Shown here: one piece after another, positions 9,343 to 17,588 of the stretch
How positions within the stretch are numbered: position 1 is the first letter of the stretch
Layout of the letters: every line of letters starts with the position of its first letter
DNA from: Peptococcaceae bacterium
GTDB taxonomy: Bacteria; Bacillota; Desulfitobacteriia; Desulfitobacteriales; Desulfitobacteriaceae
Reading direction: 5' to 3'
Assembly (NCBI GenBank): GCA_031289735.1
Contig: JAITOV010000002.1
Location: 1-41,765, forward strand
Length of the DNA: 41,765 nt
Program-made: the position numbers and the translations under genes
The notes under the pieces: generated by a model
Told to the model about the DNA's origin: nothing
Seen by the model: the letters and a program-made list of their open reading frames with translations, nothing else
The model's database searches: none

Positions 9343-9519
9343 ATGAGCGAGGTAAAGGTTGGAAAAAACGAATCCCTAGATAGTGCACTCCGCCGGTTCA
9401 AACGTACTTGTCAACGTTCGGGCGTTTTGTCTGAAGTTCGCAAGCATGAACACTATGAGAAACCTAGCGTGCGTAAGAAAAAGAAATCCGAAGCAGCGCG
9501 CAAACGTAAATTCAAGTAG
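9343..9519 (+). CDS. rpsU: 30S ribosomal protein bS21
   Basis: A 58-residue, very basic protein of the small ribosomal subunit. It begins [19 protein letters not shown] and ends in the lysine/arginine-rich tail [10 protein letters not shown], both typical of bS21. A GGAGGGAGGG ribosome-binding site stands about ten bases upstream of the ATG. Its stop codon is directly followed by the yqeY region, so the two genes form the conserved rpsU-yqeY pair. Confidence 0.98.
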   Translation: MSEVKVGKNESLDSALRRFKRTCQRSGVLSEVRKHEHYEKPSVRKKKKSEAARKRKFK

Positions 9520-9537
9520 ATGGGGAGTGTCTCTTGC

Positions 9538-9990
9538 GTGTCCCTGAAGGATCAGCTTTTTGAGGATATGAAGAATGCCATGAAGGCCAAAGAAGCGGGA
9601 AAGTTACGTCTTTCTGTGATTCGCATGGCCCGGGCTGCTATAAAAAATGCGGAAATCGATAAACGGCAGGAGTTTGAAGATGCGCAAGTAGTGGAGATTT
9701 TGGCGCGTGAAGTGAAAATGCGGCGCGACGCGATCATTGAATTCACGAAAGTGGATCGTGCAGATCAAGTGAAAAAACTGGAAGAGGAAATTTCTGTTTT
9801 GTTGACATATCTCCCGCGGCAGCTTACGGAAGAAGAGATTCGTCAATTGACCAAGGAAACGATCCAGGCGCTAGGGGCGCAGAGTCTCAAGGATCTGGGC
9901 AAGGTCATGGGCGCGATGACCCCAAAGACGAAAGGTCGCGCGGATGGAAAAGTAGTCAATCAGATTGTACGCGAATTTTTGGGGAGTTAA
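9538..9990 (+). CDS. yqeY: GatB/YqeY domain-containing protein
   Basis: A protein of about 150 residues, homologous to the C-terminal tail domain of the GatB amidotransferase subunit, thought to bind tRNA; its exact job is not settled. The segments LRLSVIRMARAAIKNAEI, YLPRQLTEEEI and LGKVMGAMTPKTKGRADG are typical. The GTG used here gives the usual N-terminus MSLKDQL and is preceded by GGGGAG. An in-frame ATG immediately after the rpsU stop (9520) would add six residues that match nothing in the family and has no ribosome-binding site. Transcription ends at the terminator at 10048. Confidence 0.93.
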   Translation: MSLKDQLFEDMKNAMKAKEAGKLRLSVIRMARAAIKNAEIDKRQEFEDAQVVEILAREVKMRRDAIIEFTKVDRADQVKKLEEEISVLLTYLPRQLTEEEIRQLTKETIQALGAQSLKDLGKVMGAMTPKTKGRADGKVVNQIVREFLGS

Positions 9991-10047
9991 TTACGGTCAG
10001 TAACCGGAAATGACGAACATACGCGTGAAAAGAAAAAGTATCACAGC

Positions 10048-10090
10048 GCTGTTATCTCAGAGAGAAGCATTTAGAGATAACAGCTTTTTT
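10048..10090 (+). terminator. Intrinsic terminator of rpsU-yqeY
   Basis: A perfect 11-bp stem, GCTGTTATCTC (10048-10058) pairing with GAGATAACAGC (10074-10084), is followed by six T residues. It lies 58 bases after the yqeY stop. It also rules out an upstream-extended start for the following gene. Confidence 0.95.
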
Positions 10091-10189
10091 ACGTTAACTG
10101 CTATCAAGGCATTTAGCTATTTTTACCATCCCATGATATACTTGTCTCATGGAACCGTTAAACATGAAGGCAATGAAAGGACGATTTAC

Positions 10190-10723
10190 ATGAATGATAT
10201 GCATTACATCGAACAACCGTCACAGTTTACCTGGGAGCAATTAGGCAACATAGAAGTAGGCAGAAGAACCCTGGGCAAGGATATGCCGGTATTGGTATAT
10301 CGGTTGTTTCAATATACGTTAAAAGATGTTCTAACCAGAATATACAATGCTGATACAGCCGCAGACTTGTTTCGGGCAGCCGGTCATCTGGCCGGCTTGG
10401 AAATCGCGAAAAATATCCTGGATCTCTCTGGGGATTTTGCCCATTTCATCGCGCATTTACAGAACCAACTGATTGATTTAAAAATCGGTATTCTGCAGAT
10501 TGAACAAGCGAACTTGGATAGTTTAACCTTTACCTTAACCGTTTCGGAGGATTTAGATTGTTCCGGCTTACCCATCATGGAGGATACGGTTTGCGATTAT
10601 GATGAGGGATTTATTGCCGGCATCCTTGAAGCTTATACAGGGAAGGCGTTCAATGTGCAAGAAATTGATTGTTGGGCTATCGGTGGCCGCACTTGCCGGT
10701 TTACGGCTAAAGGGATGGAATGA
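10190..10723 (+). CDS. V4R (4-vinyl reductase) domain protein
   Basis: The 177-residue protein matches the V4R small-molecule-binding domain. Helical N-terminal region: LVYRLFQYTLKDVL and AAGHLAGLEIAKN. C-terminal V4R core: LDCSGLPIMEDTVCDYDEGFIAGILEAYTG, which ends in CWAIGGRTCRF with the cysteine pair common in the domain. V4R proteins act as ligand or metal sensors, often with a diguanylate cyclase. Here one follows 52 bases downstream. The start has a GAAAGG site and excludes the terminator upstream; an in-frame start at 10010 would have to read through that terminator. The ligand is unknown. Confidence 0.8.
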   Translation: MNDMHYIEQPSQFTWEQLGNIEVGRRTLGKDMPVLVYRLFQYTLKDVLTRIYNADTAADLFRAAGHLAGLEIAKNILDLSGDFAHFIAHLQNQLIDLKIGILQIEQANLDSLTFTLTVSEDLDCSGLPIMEDTVCDYDEGFIAGILEAYTGKAFNVQEIDCWAIGGRTCRFTAKGME

Positions 10724-10730
10724 GTTAGGG

Positions 10731-10757
10731 TCAATATTTAGGGAAATTTGCCGATAA
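10731..10757 (+). promoter_or_regulatory. Sigma-28 (SigD/FliA)-type promoter of the diguanylate cyclase gene
   Basis: TCAA (10731-10734), 15 bp, then GCCGATAA (10750-10757), an exact match to the flagellar sigma -10 element at the exact spacing. The -35 differs from TAAA at one position. The predicted start, near 10764, leaves only about 12 bases before the ATG at 10776. Confidence 0.65.
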
Positions 10758-10775
10758 GATTCTTGAGGTAAATGA

Positions 10776-12056
10776 ATGAATACGATTGAACTTGAAACCA
10801 TCAAAAAACTACAGATTGCTGTAAGCAAACTGCTCATAGGTGAAATTGTAGAACCATTGGTTTTACAAGATGTGCGTGACGACGGCGAGGAAGAGGAAGC
10901 ATTGCTGGCGTTCGTCAATAAGTTCAATGTATTAGTTGAGAACATTAATGAAATCTACATATTCGCTCAGGAACTCAGCAAGGCTAATCTGGATGCAGCC
11001 CCGCCTGCGAGAAAGAACTATTTGGCGAGCGCGATTAAAGATTTGCATGCGCAGTTTTTAGCTATCTCTTGGAATATGGAGCAATTAGTCGCCGGAAATA
11101 TGACGGCTAAGATGCCTTATCCGGGACGGTTGTACACAGTTTATAATGAACTCGTGGATAAATTTGCTGATTATGCTCGCCAGGTCAAGGACATAGAGTA
11201 TCGGGTGCAAGATACGGCCTTGCCGCTCAACAGACGGCAATACCAGCATGTTTTGGCTGCTCTGAATAATATGCGCGTCATGGTTTTGGAAGTAGATAGT
11301 CAGGGTGAGATTCTCTTTGCCAATCGCATGGCCAAGAACTACTTGGGCGATATCGCCAATCTACAGTATAATGCGCAGGATAATGATGTATTGCTCCGGA
11401 GTTTAAAATCGTTGTTTACCACTGAGGATCAGCTATTTCCTTTCTCACAGGAAGTTTGTGACAATCGGAGAAACACTTGGTATAAGATCACAGCCGATCG
11501 TATGCAATTACTGGACGGTCAGTTTGGTTATATGTATTTAGTGGATAATATCAGCGAATGGAAACAGAAAGAAACGAAGCTGCAAAGAACAGCTTTTACG
11601 GATGCGCTGACAGGATTGAACAATCGTTGGGTGGGCATGACGGCTTTGCGGGATGCGCTGGTCGAGGCGGAGAACGGGCCGTATTGCGCCGCGTTTATCG
11701 ATGTGGACAATCTAAAAATGATTAACGACGCCTATGGTCATAATGAAGGAGACGAGACGCTAAGACTCATCTCCAATATCCTCAGAAACTCCATTCGCAG
11801 TCAGGACATCGTGTGTCGTTATGGCGGAGATGAGTTTCTCATTGTATTTTGCTTCTGTACCCATATTGAAGCAGAAAAAATCATCCAGCGTATGCAGGAC
11901 GGACTGAGCCATTATCAGAAGAAGAGACCCAAGCCCTACGATATCGGATTTAGTTATGGGTTAGTGAATTTGCAGCGGGGTAAAGGACAGACGATTGCGG
12001 AACTCTTGACCGATATGGATCGTTTGATGTATGAGCAGAAGCGGCAAAAGATATAG
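10776..12056 (+). CDS. Diguanylate cyclase with PAS-like sensor region
   Basis: Produces the second messenger cyclic di-GMP from two GTP. The C-terminal GGDEF domain (about 265-426) has an intact RYGGDEF active-site motif at residues 348-354. An inhibitory I-site, RSQD (341-344), sits exactly five residues before it, so the enzyme should be active and product-inhibited. The middle (about 155-265) resembles a PAS domain, and the first 150 residues are helical with no recognised domain. No membrane segment is seen, so it is probably cytosolic. It follows the V4R gene and has its own sigma-28-type promoter. Its stop directly abuts the stop of the convergent kinase gene. Confidence 0.92.
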   Translation: MNTIELETIKKLQIAVSKLLIGEIVEPLVLQDVRDDGEEEEALLAFVNKFNVLVENINEIYIFAQELSKANLDAAPPARKNYLASAIKDLHAQFLAISWNMEQLVAGNMTAKMPYPGRLYTVYNELVDKFADYARQVKDIEYRVQDTALPLNRRQYQHVLAALNNMRVMVLEVDSQGEILFANRMAKNYLGDIANLQYNAQDNDVLLRSLKSLFTTEDQLFPFSQEVCDNRRNTWYKITADRMQLLDGQFGYMYLVDNISEWKQKETKLQRTAFTDALTGLNNRWVGMTALRDALVEAENGPYCAAFIDVDNLKMINDAYGHNEGDETLRLISNILRNSIRSQDIVCRYGGDEFLIVFCFCTHIEAEKIIQRMQDGLSHYQKKRPKPYDIGFSYGLVNLQRGKGQTIAELLTDMDRLMYEQKRQKI

Positions 12057-13775
12057 TCAACCGATTTTGTCGTGAAGGATTGTCAGGGGTAGCCATTGGC
12101 GCAGGCAGCGGTTGAGGTCGGAGATATCCAGGGGTTTCGCTAAAAAGTCAGTGAACTGGTTCTGCAAAAACATGGTCTTGGCGTCATTGACTGTGTTGGC
12201 GGTCAGCGCGATGATGGGAATATCCTGGAGCCGGCCGCCGTATAAACGAATGAGATTGGTTGTTTCGACGCCATCCATACCCGGCATCATATGATCCATA
12301 AAAATGATATGGTAAGCGTTCTCTTTCACCAGTTTCAATGCTTCTTTTCCTGTAGTGACCAGTGTAGGATGTATGTCGAAGACTCCGAGCAGCGCTTCGG
12401 CTACGGCTAGATTAATGCTGATATCATCAACCACCAGAACATTGGCTTCCGGCGCGCTGAATATGTCAGGGATCGTTTCAACGGGTTTTTCATGGGTTGC
12501 CGTACTCAAAACATAAGGCAAGGTCAAAGAAAAGGTAGACCCTTGGCCGTATTCACTTTCACACCACAAGGCTCCGTTCATGATTTGGCACAGCCGGTAA
12601 CTGATCGCCAGGCCTAGGCCGGTTCCCATGATGTGTTTATTTTTTTTGGCGTCAAACTGTTCGAAGGGTTGAAATAGTTTGGGGATGTCTTCTTGGCGGA
12701 TCCCGATGCCCGTGTCTTGTATATCAAAGCGCAGCATGTCGTCGGGTGTAAGTGTTAAAGAAAAACTGACACCCCCATGTTCCGTATACTTGAGGGCATT
12801 GGATAGCAGATTCGTGAGAATCTGCCTGATGCGGTTGTCGTCTCCATAGAGTCTATCCGGTACATTTTCTTGTACATGAAAACTAAGCGCCAAATGTTTC
12901 TGTTCGAATAACAGATTGAACATGTCGGACAAATGATCCAGCAGATGGTACAAACTAAAAGGAGTATTGACAATTTCAAATTTGCCGGCTTCAATCTTAG
13001 AAAAGTCCAGGATATCGTTAACGATGGTTAGCAACGCCTGGGAAGATGTTTGAATATCGGCCAGATATTTTTCTTGCTGAGGAGCTAGTTGGCTGCGGCT
13101 GAGCATCTCTGCCATCCCGATAATCGCATTCATCGGCGTGCGGATTTCGTGTGACATGGTGGCGAGAAAATCAGACTTAGCGTTATTGGCGGCTTCCGCG
13201 CGCTGTTTTTCCTGCATAATATCAGTCATATCGACAAAAACAGCCAATACGCCGGTAGCAATATGCTCTTTTTGTTTAGGGTGCTCATGGATAGGGGTTA
13301 ACTCAATGGTATAAAAGCGCCATTGAGTCTTTGGGTTGAAATTGATCCATTCATTCAGTGTGTGGATCTCTTTGGCGCGTATGACGCGTTGAAACGTGCT
13401 TTGAAATAACTCGAACAGATGCGGTGGCATATACTGGGCAAATACTTCTTCATAGGTACGGTTCTTGAGCATATCAAAATTGTGCGTGCCGGTTACATCC
13501 AAAAACTTCTTCGTACTGAGCACAAAACGCCCGAGGTCGTCAAAAAGCAGGATGATATTCGGGCAGTTTTCCAAGAGAATATTGGTATAGGCTGTTTGTT
13601 GCGCACTCACTTTGGCATACATCGTCTCTAGTACGGTTTTGGTTTCGACGGTTATGGACACTTTGTCCAGCAAACTTTGCGTGCTGCGTAGTTCGCGTTT
13701 CAGGCTTGCCACTTGCTTTTCTAGTTGGCTGATTTGATTTTGTGGGCTTTCTGTTGTGTCAGTGTCGAATGACAA
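12057..13775 (-). CDS. PAS hybrid histidine kinase with C-terminal receiver domain
   Basis: Cytosolic sensor kinase of 572 residues. Order: N-terminal coiled coil (about 12-60), PAS domain (about 65-185), phosphoacceptor helix with SHEIRTPMNAIIGM and His209, ATPase domain with N-box NLLSNALKY, DTGIGI and GTGLGLA, and a receiver domain (about 443-565) with phospho-acceptor Asp494 in IIFMDHMMPG. No transmembrane segment is present. The start is TTG, chosen because GGGAGG lies seven bases upstream. It sits 12 bases downstream of the FIST gene, so FIST and kinase are an operon, and FIST is the likely sensory partner. No cognate output regulator is adjacent. Confidence 0.93.
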   Translation of the reverse strand: MSFDTDTTESPQNQISQLEKQVASLKRELRSTQSLLDKVSITVETKTVLETMYAKVSAQQTAYTNILLENCPNIILLFDDLGRFVLSTKKFLDVTGTHNFDMLKNRTYEEVFAQYMPPHLFELFQSTFQRVIRAKEIHTLNEWINFNPKTQWRFYTIELTPIHEHPKQKEHIATGVLAVFVDMTDIMQEKQRAEAANNAKSDFLATMSHEIRTPMNAIIGMAEMLSRSQLAPQQEKYLADIQTSSQALLTIVNDILDFSKIEAGKFEIVNTPFSLYHLLDHLSDMFNLLFEQKHLALSFHVQENVPDRLYGDDNRIRQILTNLLSNALKYTEHGGVSFSLTLTPDDMLRFDIQDTGIGIRQEDIPKLFQPFEQFDAKKNKHIMGTGLGLAISYRLCQIMNGALWCESEYGQGSTFSLTLPYVLSTATHEKPVETIPDIFSAPEANVLVVDDISINLAVAEALLGVFDIHPTLVTTGKEALKLVKENAYHIIFMDHMMPGMDGVETTNLIRLYGGRLQDIPIIALTANTVNDAKTMFLQNQFTDFLAKPLDISDLNRCLRQWLPLTILHDKIG

Positions 13776-13787
13776 GAGATTACCTCC

Positions 13788-14957
13788 CTAAAAAAGGCAT
13801 AGGATAAAGGCATTATTATGGAACCGGTTGACGGAGACGTTATCTTTAATCTGTGTAGGGCAGGCTTCGCCACCTGAATAGTTCATCATAAATGGTAAAC
13901 GGCCGGCGATTTCATCACGCACTAATTCTATTTCAGCAAAAAAATCACTGCCTAGAGCCATATAACGGCTGATACACGAATAGACCAAAATCCCAGAGGC
14001 GCCGGCGGCATCTTGCAAAGCGGCTTGCACGGCGGCGCGTGTGGTAAGCAACGTGTCGGTTTTTTCGGCAATGCCGAGGTAGATCGTAGATCCCTCTGGC
14101 GTGATCCCTGCGCAGATCGCGTGGTGCTCTTCGTTTAGGCCGATGAACACTTTAGACACAGGAGGGGTGCCGTCGCCGTAGTCCAATACGAAGGGACAAG
14201 AAGCCATGGCGTAGGTATAACCTTCGATATTGGCTGGTATGAGTCCTAAATTCTGAAAGTACTCTGTCACCGGGCGATGGTTGATTTCTTTGATGATGTG
14301 GCAATCCGCTGAAGTGATCAAAGCCGGATGGTTGATTAACTTATCAGGGGATATCGTGGCGATATAGAATTTTGGCTGCAATGCGCCATAGATCAGAATC
14401 AAGGAAAGAGCGTCACGGTAAGGCTCTCCATTATAGAGCATATAGGATTTTTGAAAACCTGGCGTATCATCAACGGCGAGCGTGCCAAAGCAGGGCGCTC
14501 CATGGGACAGCCTGGTGAGGGTATTTACGTAGTCATCTCCGAACTTATCGGCTCGGTAAGGACCGAACATAAAAAGTAACGCAGGGTCTGAACTTTGCGC
14601 AGCGGCGGCTTCTTGGTAGGCTTGCTCAATCGCTGCCGTGGTCTGATCAATAATTGAACCGGTGCGCGCGACCTTGAAGGTTAAGTCGTCGCTGGTCAGA
14701 ACCATGAGGCTGAGATGCAACATGCCGATGGCGTCTCCGGTTGCCTGCACGGTCGTGATGGTGCCAACGACGTCAAACGGTAAACTGTCGCAAATGGTCT
14801 TAGCGGCGCCGGAGTCAACAAATTCAGAATGACAGGCGATGATACCGACCGAGTTGCTGCGGAGTTGTTCTGCTGGACGGAGCTGGTCAAGGATTTCTTG
14901 GACCGCGGTTGCGCTATTATCAATCTCTGTGGTATACGCTGTTAATGTTTTGAGCAT
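13788..14957 (-). CDS. FIST-domain sensory protein
   Basis: A 389-residue soluble protein with the FIST N domain (about 35-225) and FIST C domain (about 235-375). Typical segments are GCFGTLAVDDTP-like ground around 165-180, the loop FNYS-like MMNYSGGEACP near the end, and FHNNAFILCLF at the C-terminus. FIST domains are predicted small-ligand sensors that work with kinases or c-di-GMP enzymes; amino acids have been proposed as ligands. The ATG used here has AAGGAG eight bases upstream. A GTG nine bases further out lies against that site and is not likely. It is the first gene of an operon with the hybrid kinase. Confidence 0.85.
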   Translation of the reverse strand: MLKTLTAYTTEIDNSATAVQEILDQLRPAEQLRSNSVGIIACHSEFVDSGAAKTICDSLPFDVVGTITTVQATGDAIGMLHLSLMVLTSDDLTFKVARTGSIIDQTTAAIEQAYQEAAAAQSSDPALLFMFGPYRADKFGDDYVNTLTRLSHGAPCFGTLAVDDTPGFQKSYMLYNGEPYRDALSLILIYGALQPKFYIATISPDKLINHPALITSADCHIIKEINHRPVTEYFQNLGLIPANIEGYTYAMASCPFVLDYGDGTPPVSKVFIGLNEEHHAICAGITPEGSTIYLGIAEKTDTLLTTRAAVQAALQDAAGASGILVYSCISRYMALGSDFFAEIELVRDEIAGRLPFMMNYSGGEACPTQIKDNVSVNRFHNNAFILCLF

Positions 14958-15099
14958 AGCATGCACTCCTTGCCTAAATTTTTTATCACCAGAGAAGCGC
15001 TCTCTAGCAAGGCATTTGCTTGAAATGATACGATTAAAATTATTATATAGTAAAAATAAGGAAAAGTATAGGGATTTTTGGCGGGATGCGGTGTCTGGC

Positions 15100-16029
15100 T
15101 TAATACGGAAGGATGGTACACTCGGGCGGCTGAGTCCCTTGATGCAAGGTGAATTTCGTGATCTCCGGCAGGACGTTCAAACGGAAGGGTAAGCGGCTGC
15201 AACCGATGCCCCGGTTGATATACAGGGGAATGTTCTGGATGATGTGATAGCCTTCGTATATGCCTTTATCGCCCAAATAGGTGTTGGTAATGAATGGCTT
15301 CAGGCCGGGTAGGCGAATCTGTCCTCCGTGTGTGTGCCCGGTCAGTAATAAGTCCGCGCCATATTTGGCGACAAAATCCAGACAATCACTGGAATGGGCG
15401 AGTGCCAGGCGAAAAGATGTGACGCTTTCTTCCAGGAGCGGCGTATACGCAAGTTTCACATTATCGCGCGATGTGGACGGGTCATCGATGCCGATAACCC
15501 ATAGATCTAACTCGGGCAGGAACTCGGATTGGTTACGCAGCAGGATCCAGCCGCTTTCCTGGATCAACTCGGTATAGCGATTGAAGAGGGAGCTGGAAAA
15601 ATAACGATAGTCATGGTTGCCGGGGACGAAATAGCAGGCCGGAGAGGTGCGTAAGGCAGATAGATAGGCGGCTGATTTATCCAGGTCGGCGCGCGCGCTG
15701 ACCAGATCCCCCGTAAAGACTACGAGATCTGGCTGATGCTTCCGCAGGATAGCGGCGATTCTCTCTGCCGAAATTCTCAGGGTATAAAGATGCAGGTCAG
15801 ACAACTGGATCAAGCACTTGCCTTCTAAAACGGGGGATAACTGAGGATAATAGAGGTCCCAGGCATACATCCGCAAGGCGATACTATCGTGATTAAGCCA
15901 TCCGGACGCGCCAACAATACTGACAGGTATCGCGGTCATCAGCTTATGGCTCGCGATAAAACCGGTCAGACGGCGTATAAACGTACGACGTGTCATAGGT
16001 TGCGGGTATCTACTTGATCTTTTACGCAT
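15100..16029 (-). CDS. Metallophosphoesterase, YkuE-like, membrane-anchored or Tat-exported
   Basis: Calcineurin-like phosphoesterase with all metal-site motifs: LSDLHL, TGDLVSA, PGNHDYRYF, and GHTHGGQ near residue 230. The N-terminus (about 12-45) has a twin-arginine-like TRRTFIRR sequence followed by a hydrophobic stretch, which suggests export or anchoring. The 309-residue length matches the YkuE family of Firmicutes, which contains extracytoplasmic phosphodiesterases. The start has AAAGGA seven bases upstream. The substrate cannot be deduced. The 142 bases between this gene's end and the FIST start hold no gene that I can see. Confidence 0.88.
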   Translation of the reverse strand: MRKRSSRYPQPMTRRTFIRRLTGFIASHKLMTAIPVSIVGASGWLNHDSIALRMYAWDLYYPQLSPVLEGKCLIQLSDLHLYTLRISAERIAAILRKHQPDLVVFTGDLVSARADLDKSAAYLSALRTSPACYFVPGNHDYRYFSSSLFNRYTELIQESGWILLRNQSEFLPELDLWVIGIDDPSTSRDNVKLAYTPLLEESVTSFRLALAHSSDCLDFVAKYGADLLLTGHTHGGQIRLPGLKPFITNTYLGDKGIYEGYHIIQNIPLYINRGIGCSRLPFRLNVLPEITKFTLHQGTQPPECTILPY

Positions 16030-16079
16030 GAGCGTTCCTTTCAGCGAACCTTTACGTTATATTTTTCGGAAAAAGTTGC

Positions 16080-16121
16080 TAAACTAATTAGCGCCAAAAA
16101 AGTGTCTATAGGATTAGTTTA
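16080..16121. repeat. 9-bp inverted repeat in a divergent intergenic region
   Basis: TAAACTAAT (16080-16088) and ATTAGTTTA (16113-16121) are perfect complements separated by 24 bp. They lie between the metallophosphoesterase (minus) and the unknown gene at 16176 (plus). The position suits an operator for either promoter, but no known motif is recognised. Confidence 0.5.
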
Positions 16122-16175
16122 ACGAATTGTTCCGTTCTAAGCAATTCACACGTATGATAGATTGAAGGAAATAAT

Positions 16176-16784
16176 ATGCGTAGAGGAGGAAATGCGGTGA
16201 AATTTGGAGGTTCGATGCGTAATACACAAAGTGTAAGGCTGAATGGCGCAGCCGTACCGCACAAAGGCGGATCCGCAGCGCCACAGGCAGATCATCCGCA
16301 GGGTCAAACAGGATACCGTGAATGGCGATTGCAGACGATACAGCCGGGTATACCGGGAAGTGGTTTAGCTGTTGTCGCGGGGGACAGCAAGTTCTTATTG
16401 ATGGCGTATTTGCCTTCCCCGCAAGCTTTAGCTCAAATGACTGGCGGCAACATCTCAGCCGGGTATGTTTGTTATCTGGCGGATAGCAAAGGAAAGACCG
16501 GCTTTATGGTTGGTGTATTAAATCACTCGGGCAACGGGATGTATCAGCTGTTCTTCCAAAGCCCTGTACCGTTAACACCCTATGCGCGCGTTCTCGTCTC
16601 CCTGGAAAACCTGCAAAAGGCCGGTCAAGTACCCAAGGGGAGGATTTTACTGTCCGGCAGCACGTCCGGATCGCCGCTGATCTGGTTTAAGCCTATGGGA
16701 AAAGTGGCTAAATCAGCTGGCAGCGCGCTTGGCAAGGCGATCGGTGGCCTGATCAAGCGCAAACCAACGGCTTTGTCTGAGTAA
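16176..16784 (+). CDS. Hypothetical protein, unknown family
   Basis: I do not recognise this 202-residue protein. The first 50 residues are polar and glycine-rich. The middle (about 50-150) looks like a folded beta-rich domain with alternating hydrophobic strands (SGLAVVAGDSKFLLMAY, AGYVCYLAD, GFMVGVLN, YQLFFQSPVPL, ARVLVSLENL). The last 35 residues are basic and glycine/serine-rich and may form an amphipathic helix. There is no signal peptide. Two starts are plausible: the ATG here with GAAGGAA, or the in-frame GTG at 16197 with a stronger GAGGAGG site, which would give 195 residues. It is a single gene with its own upstream region. Confidence 0.75.
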   Translation: MRRGGNAVKFGGSMRNTQSVRLNGAAVPHKGGSAAPQADHPQGQTGYREWRLQTIQPGIPGSGLAVVAGDSKFLLMAYLPSPQALAQMTGGNISAGYVCYLADSKGKTGFMVGVLNHSGNGMYQLFFQSPVPLTPYARVLVSLENLQKAGQVPKGRILLSGSTSGSPLIWFKPMGKVAKSAGSALGKAIGGLIKRKPTALSE

Positions 16785-16894
16785 GACCATCCGGCAGACC
16801 TATATTCGCCGGAAGAAAAGCAGTACGCTGATGTTGGGATGAGGCTAGATCCAAATCCCAACTCCTAACTCCTCCGCGCCTGAGCAGAGCTGGC

Positions 16895-16918
16895 AAAAAA
16901 AGGACGCCTGGCGGCGTC
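16895..16918 (-). terminator. Intrinsic terminator of the YlbF-family gene
   Basis: Read on the minus strand, GACGCC, a four-base loop and GGCGTC (16903-16918) are followed by one C and seven T residues. It lies 20 bases past the stop of the gene at 16938. On the plus strand there is no T tract, so it serves the minus-strand gene. Confidence 0.85.
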
Positions 16919-16937
16919 AAGTGAAGAGAGGAGAGTC

Positions 16938-17414
16938 TTATGGCAAAAAGCCCTTCAAGTCGATCCCTTTGAGATCCGCCGGAACTTCCAAGGGCGGCAT
17001 CTGTTTACCTCCGCTGATCGTATCCAGCAATTGCTGAGCCATTTTTTTCAATCCGTCCGGCAAGGGCAGTTGATCCGCGTTGGGTAAGCCGTGAATGGTT
17101 GTGGTCAAGGCAAGTTGAACCATAGCCATTATCTTGTCGAAACTCTGCTGTTGCGCAAAGAATTCTCTAATCAGCGGATATTTATTGGCGAGTTTGATTT
17201 TCGTCTCCAGGTGGGCGAGGGCTTCTTTCTCCGGAACGATCTGGCTGAGCATCTGGGCGGATACGAGCTGCCGTTCTTTTTCTTGATATTGCAGAAAGGC
17301 TGCGCGGGAAACCGGATCGGCCATGATCTCGGCTTCGGCTGCTTTGATCGCCTGTACTTCCGGGGTTTGCGCGATTGCTTCGCCTAATGCGCGGGCTTTA
17401 GCCAAATAACTCAT
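16938..17414 (-). CDS. YlbF/YmcA-family regulator (DUF964)
   Basis: The 158-residue protein is largely helical. Its N-terminal 110 residues match the YlbF family: early LGEAIAQTPEVQAIKAAE, DPVSRAAFLQYQE around 33-45, and a later helix ending in FFAQQQSFDKIMAMVQLAL. In Bacillus subtilis, relatives (YlbF, YmcA) form a complex with YaaT that controls RNase Y and thereby sporulation, competence and biofilm. The C-terminal tail of about 45 residues, rich in proline and leucine, is not part of the usual domain. GAGGAGG precedes the ATG. Its role here is inferred only from the family. Confidence 0.8.
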   Translation of the reverse strand: MSYLAKARALGEAIAQTPEVQAIKAAEAEIMADPVSRAAFLQYQEKERQLVSAQMLSQIVPEKEALAHLETKIKLANKYPLIREFFAQQQSFDKIMAMVQLALTTTIHGLPNADQLPLPDGLKKMAQQLLDTISGGKQMPPLEVPADLKGIDLKGFLP

Positions 17415-17588
17415 ACATACGCCTCCTCAATCTTTTCCTAATGTAAAATATGCGCGGCAGGGAGGGGGGGTGAAGGCCGGTAAAAGAAAAGAAAGGGAAA
17501 AAGAGATTTGTGTAGAAGTTATTTTGGCGGAAGTGATTGCCCAAGCAACGAACATGGCGCGACAATCGGGTGATACGAGGGTAGAAAA

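Noticed and set aside
10010-10189. In-frame N-terminal extension of the V4R protein
   Set aside because: It would read through a perfect intrinsic terminator (10048-10090), and the extension has no ribosome-binding site; the ATG at 10190 has one.
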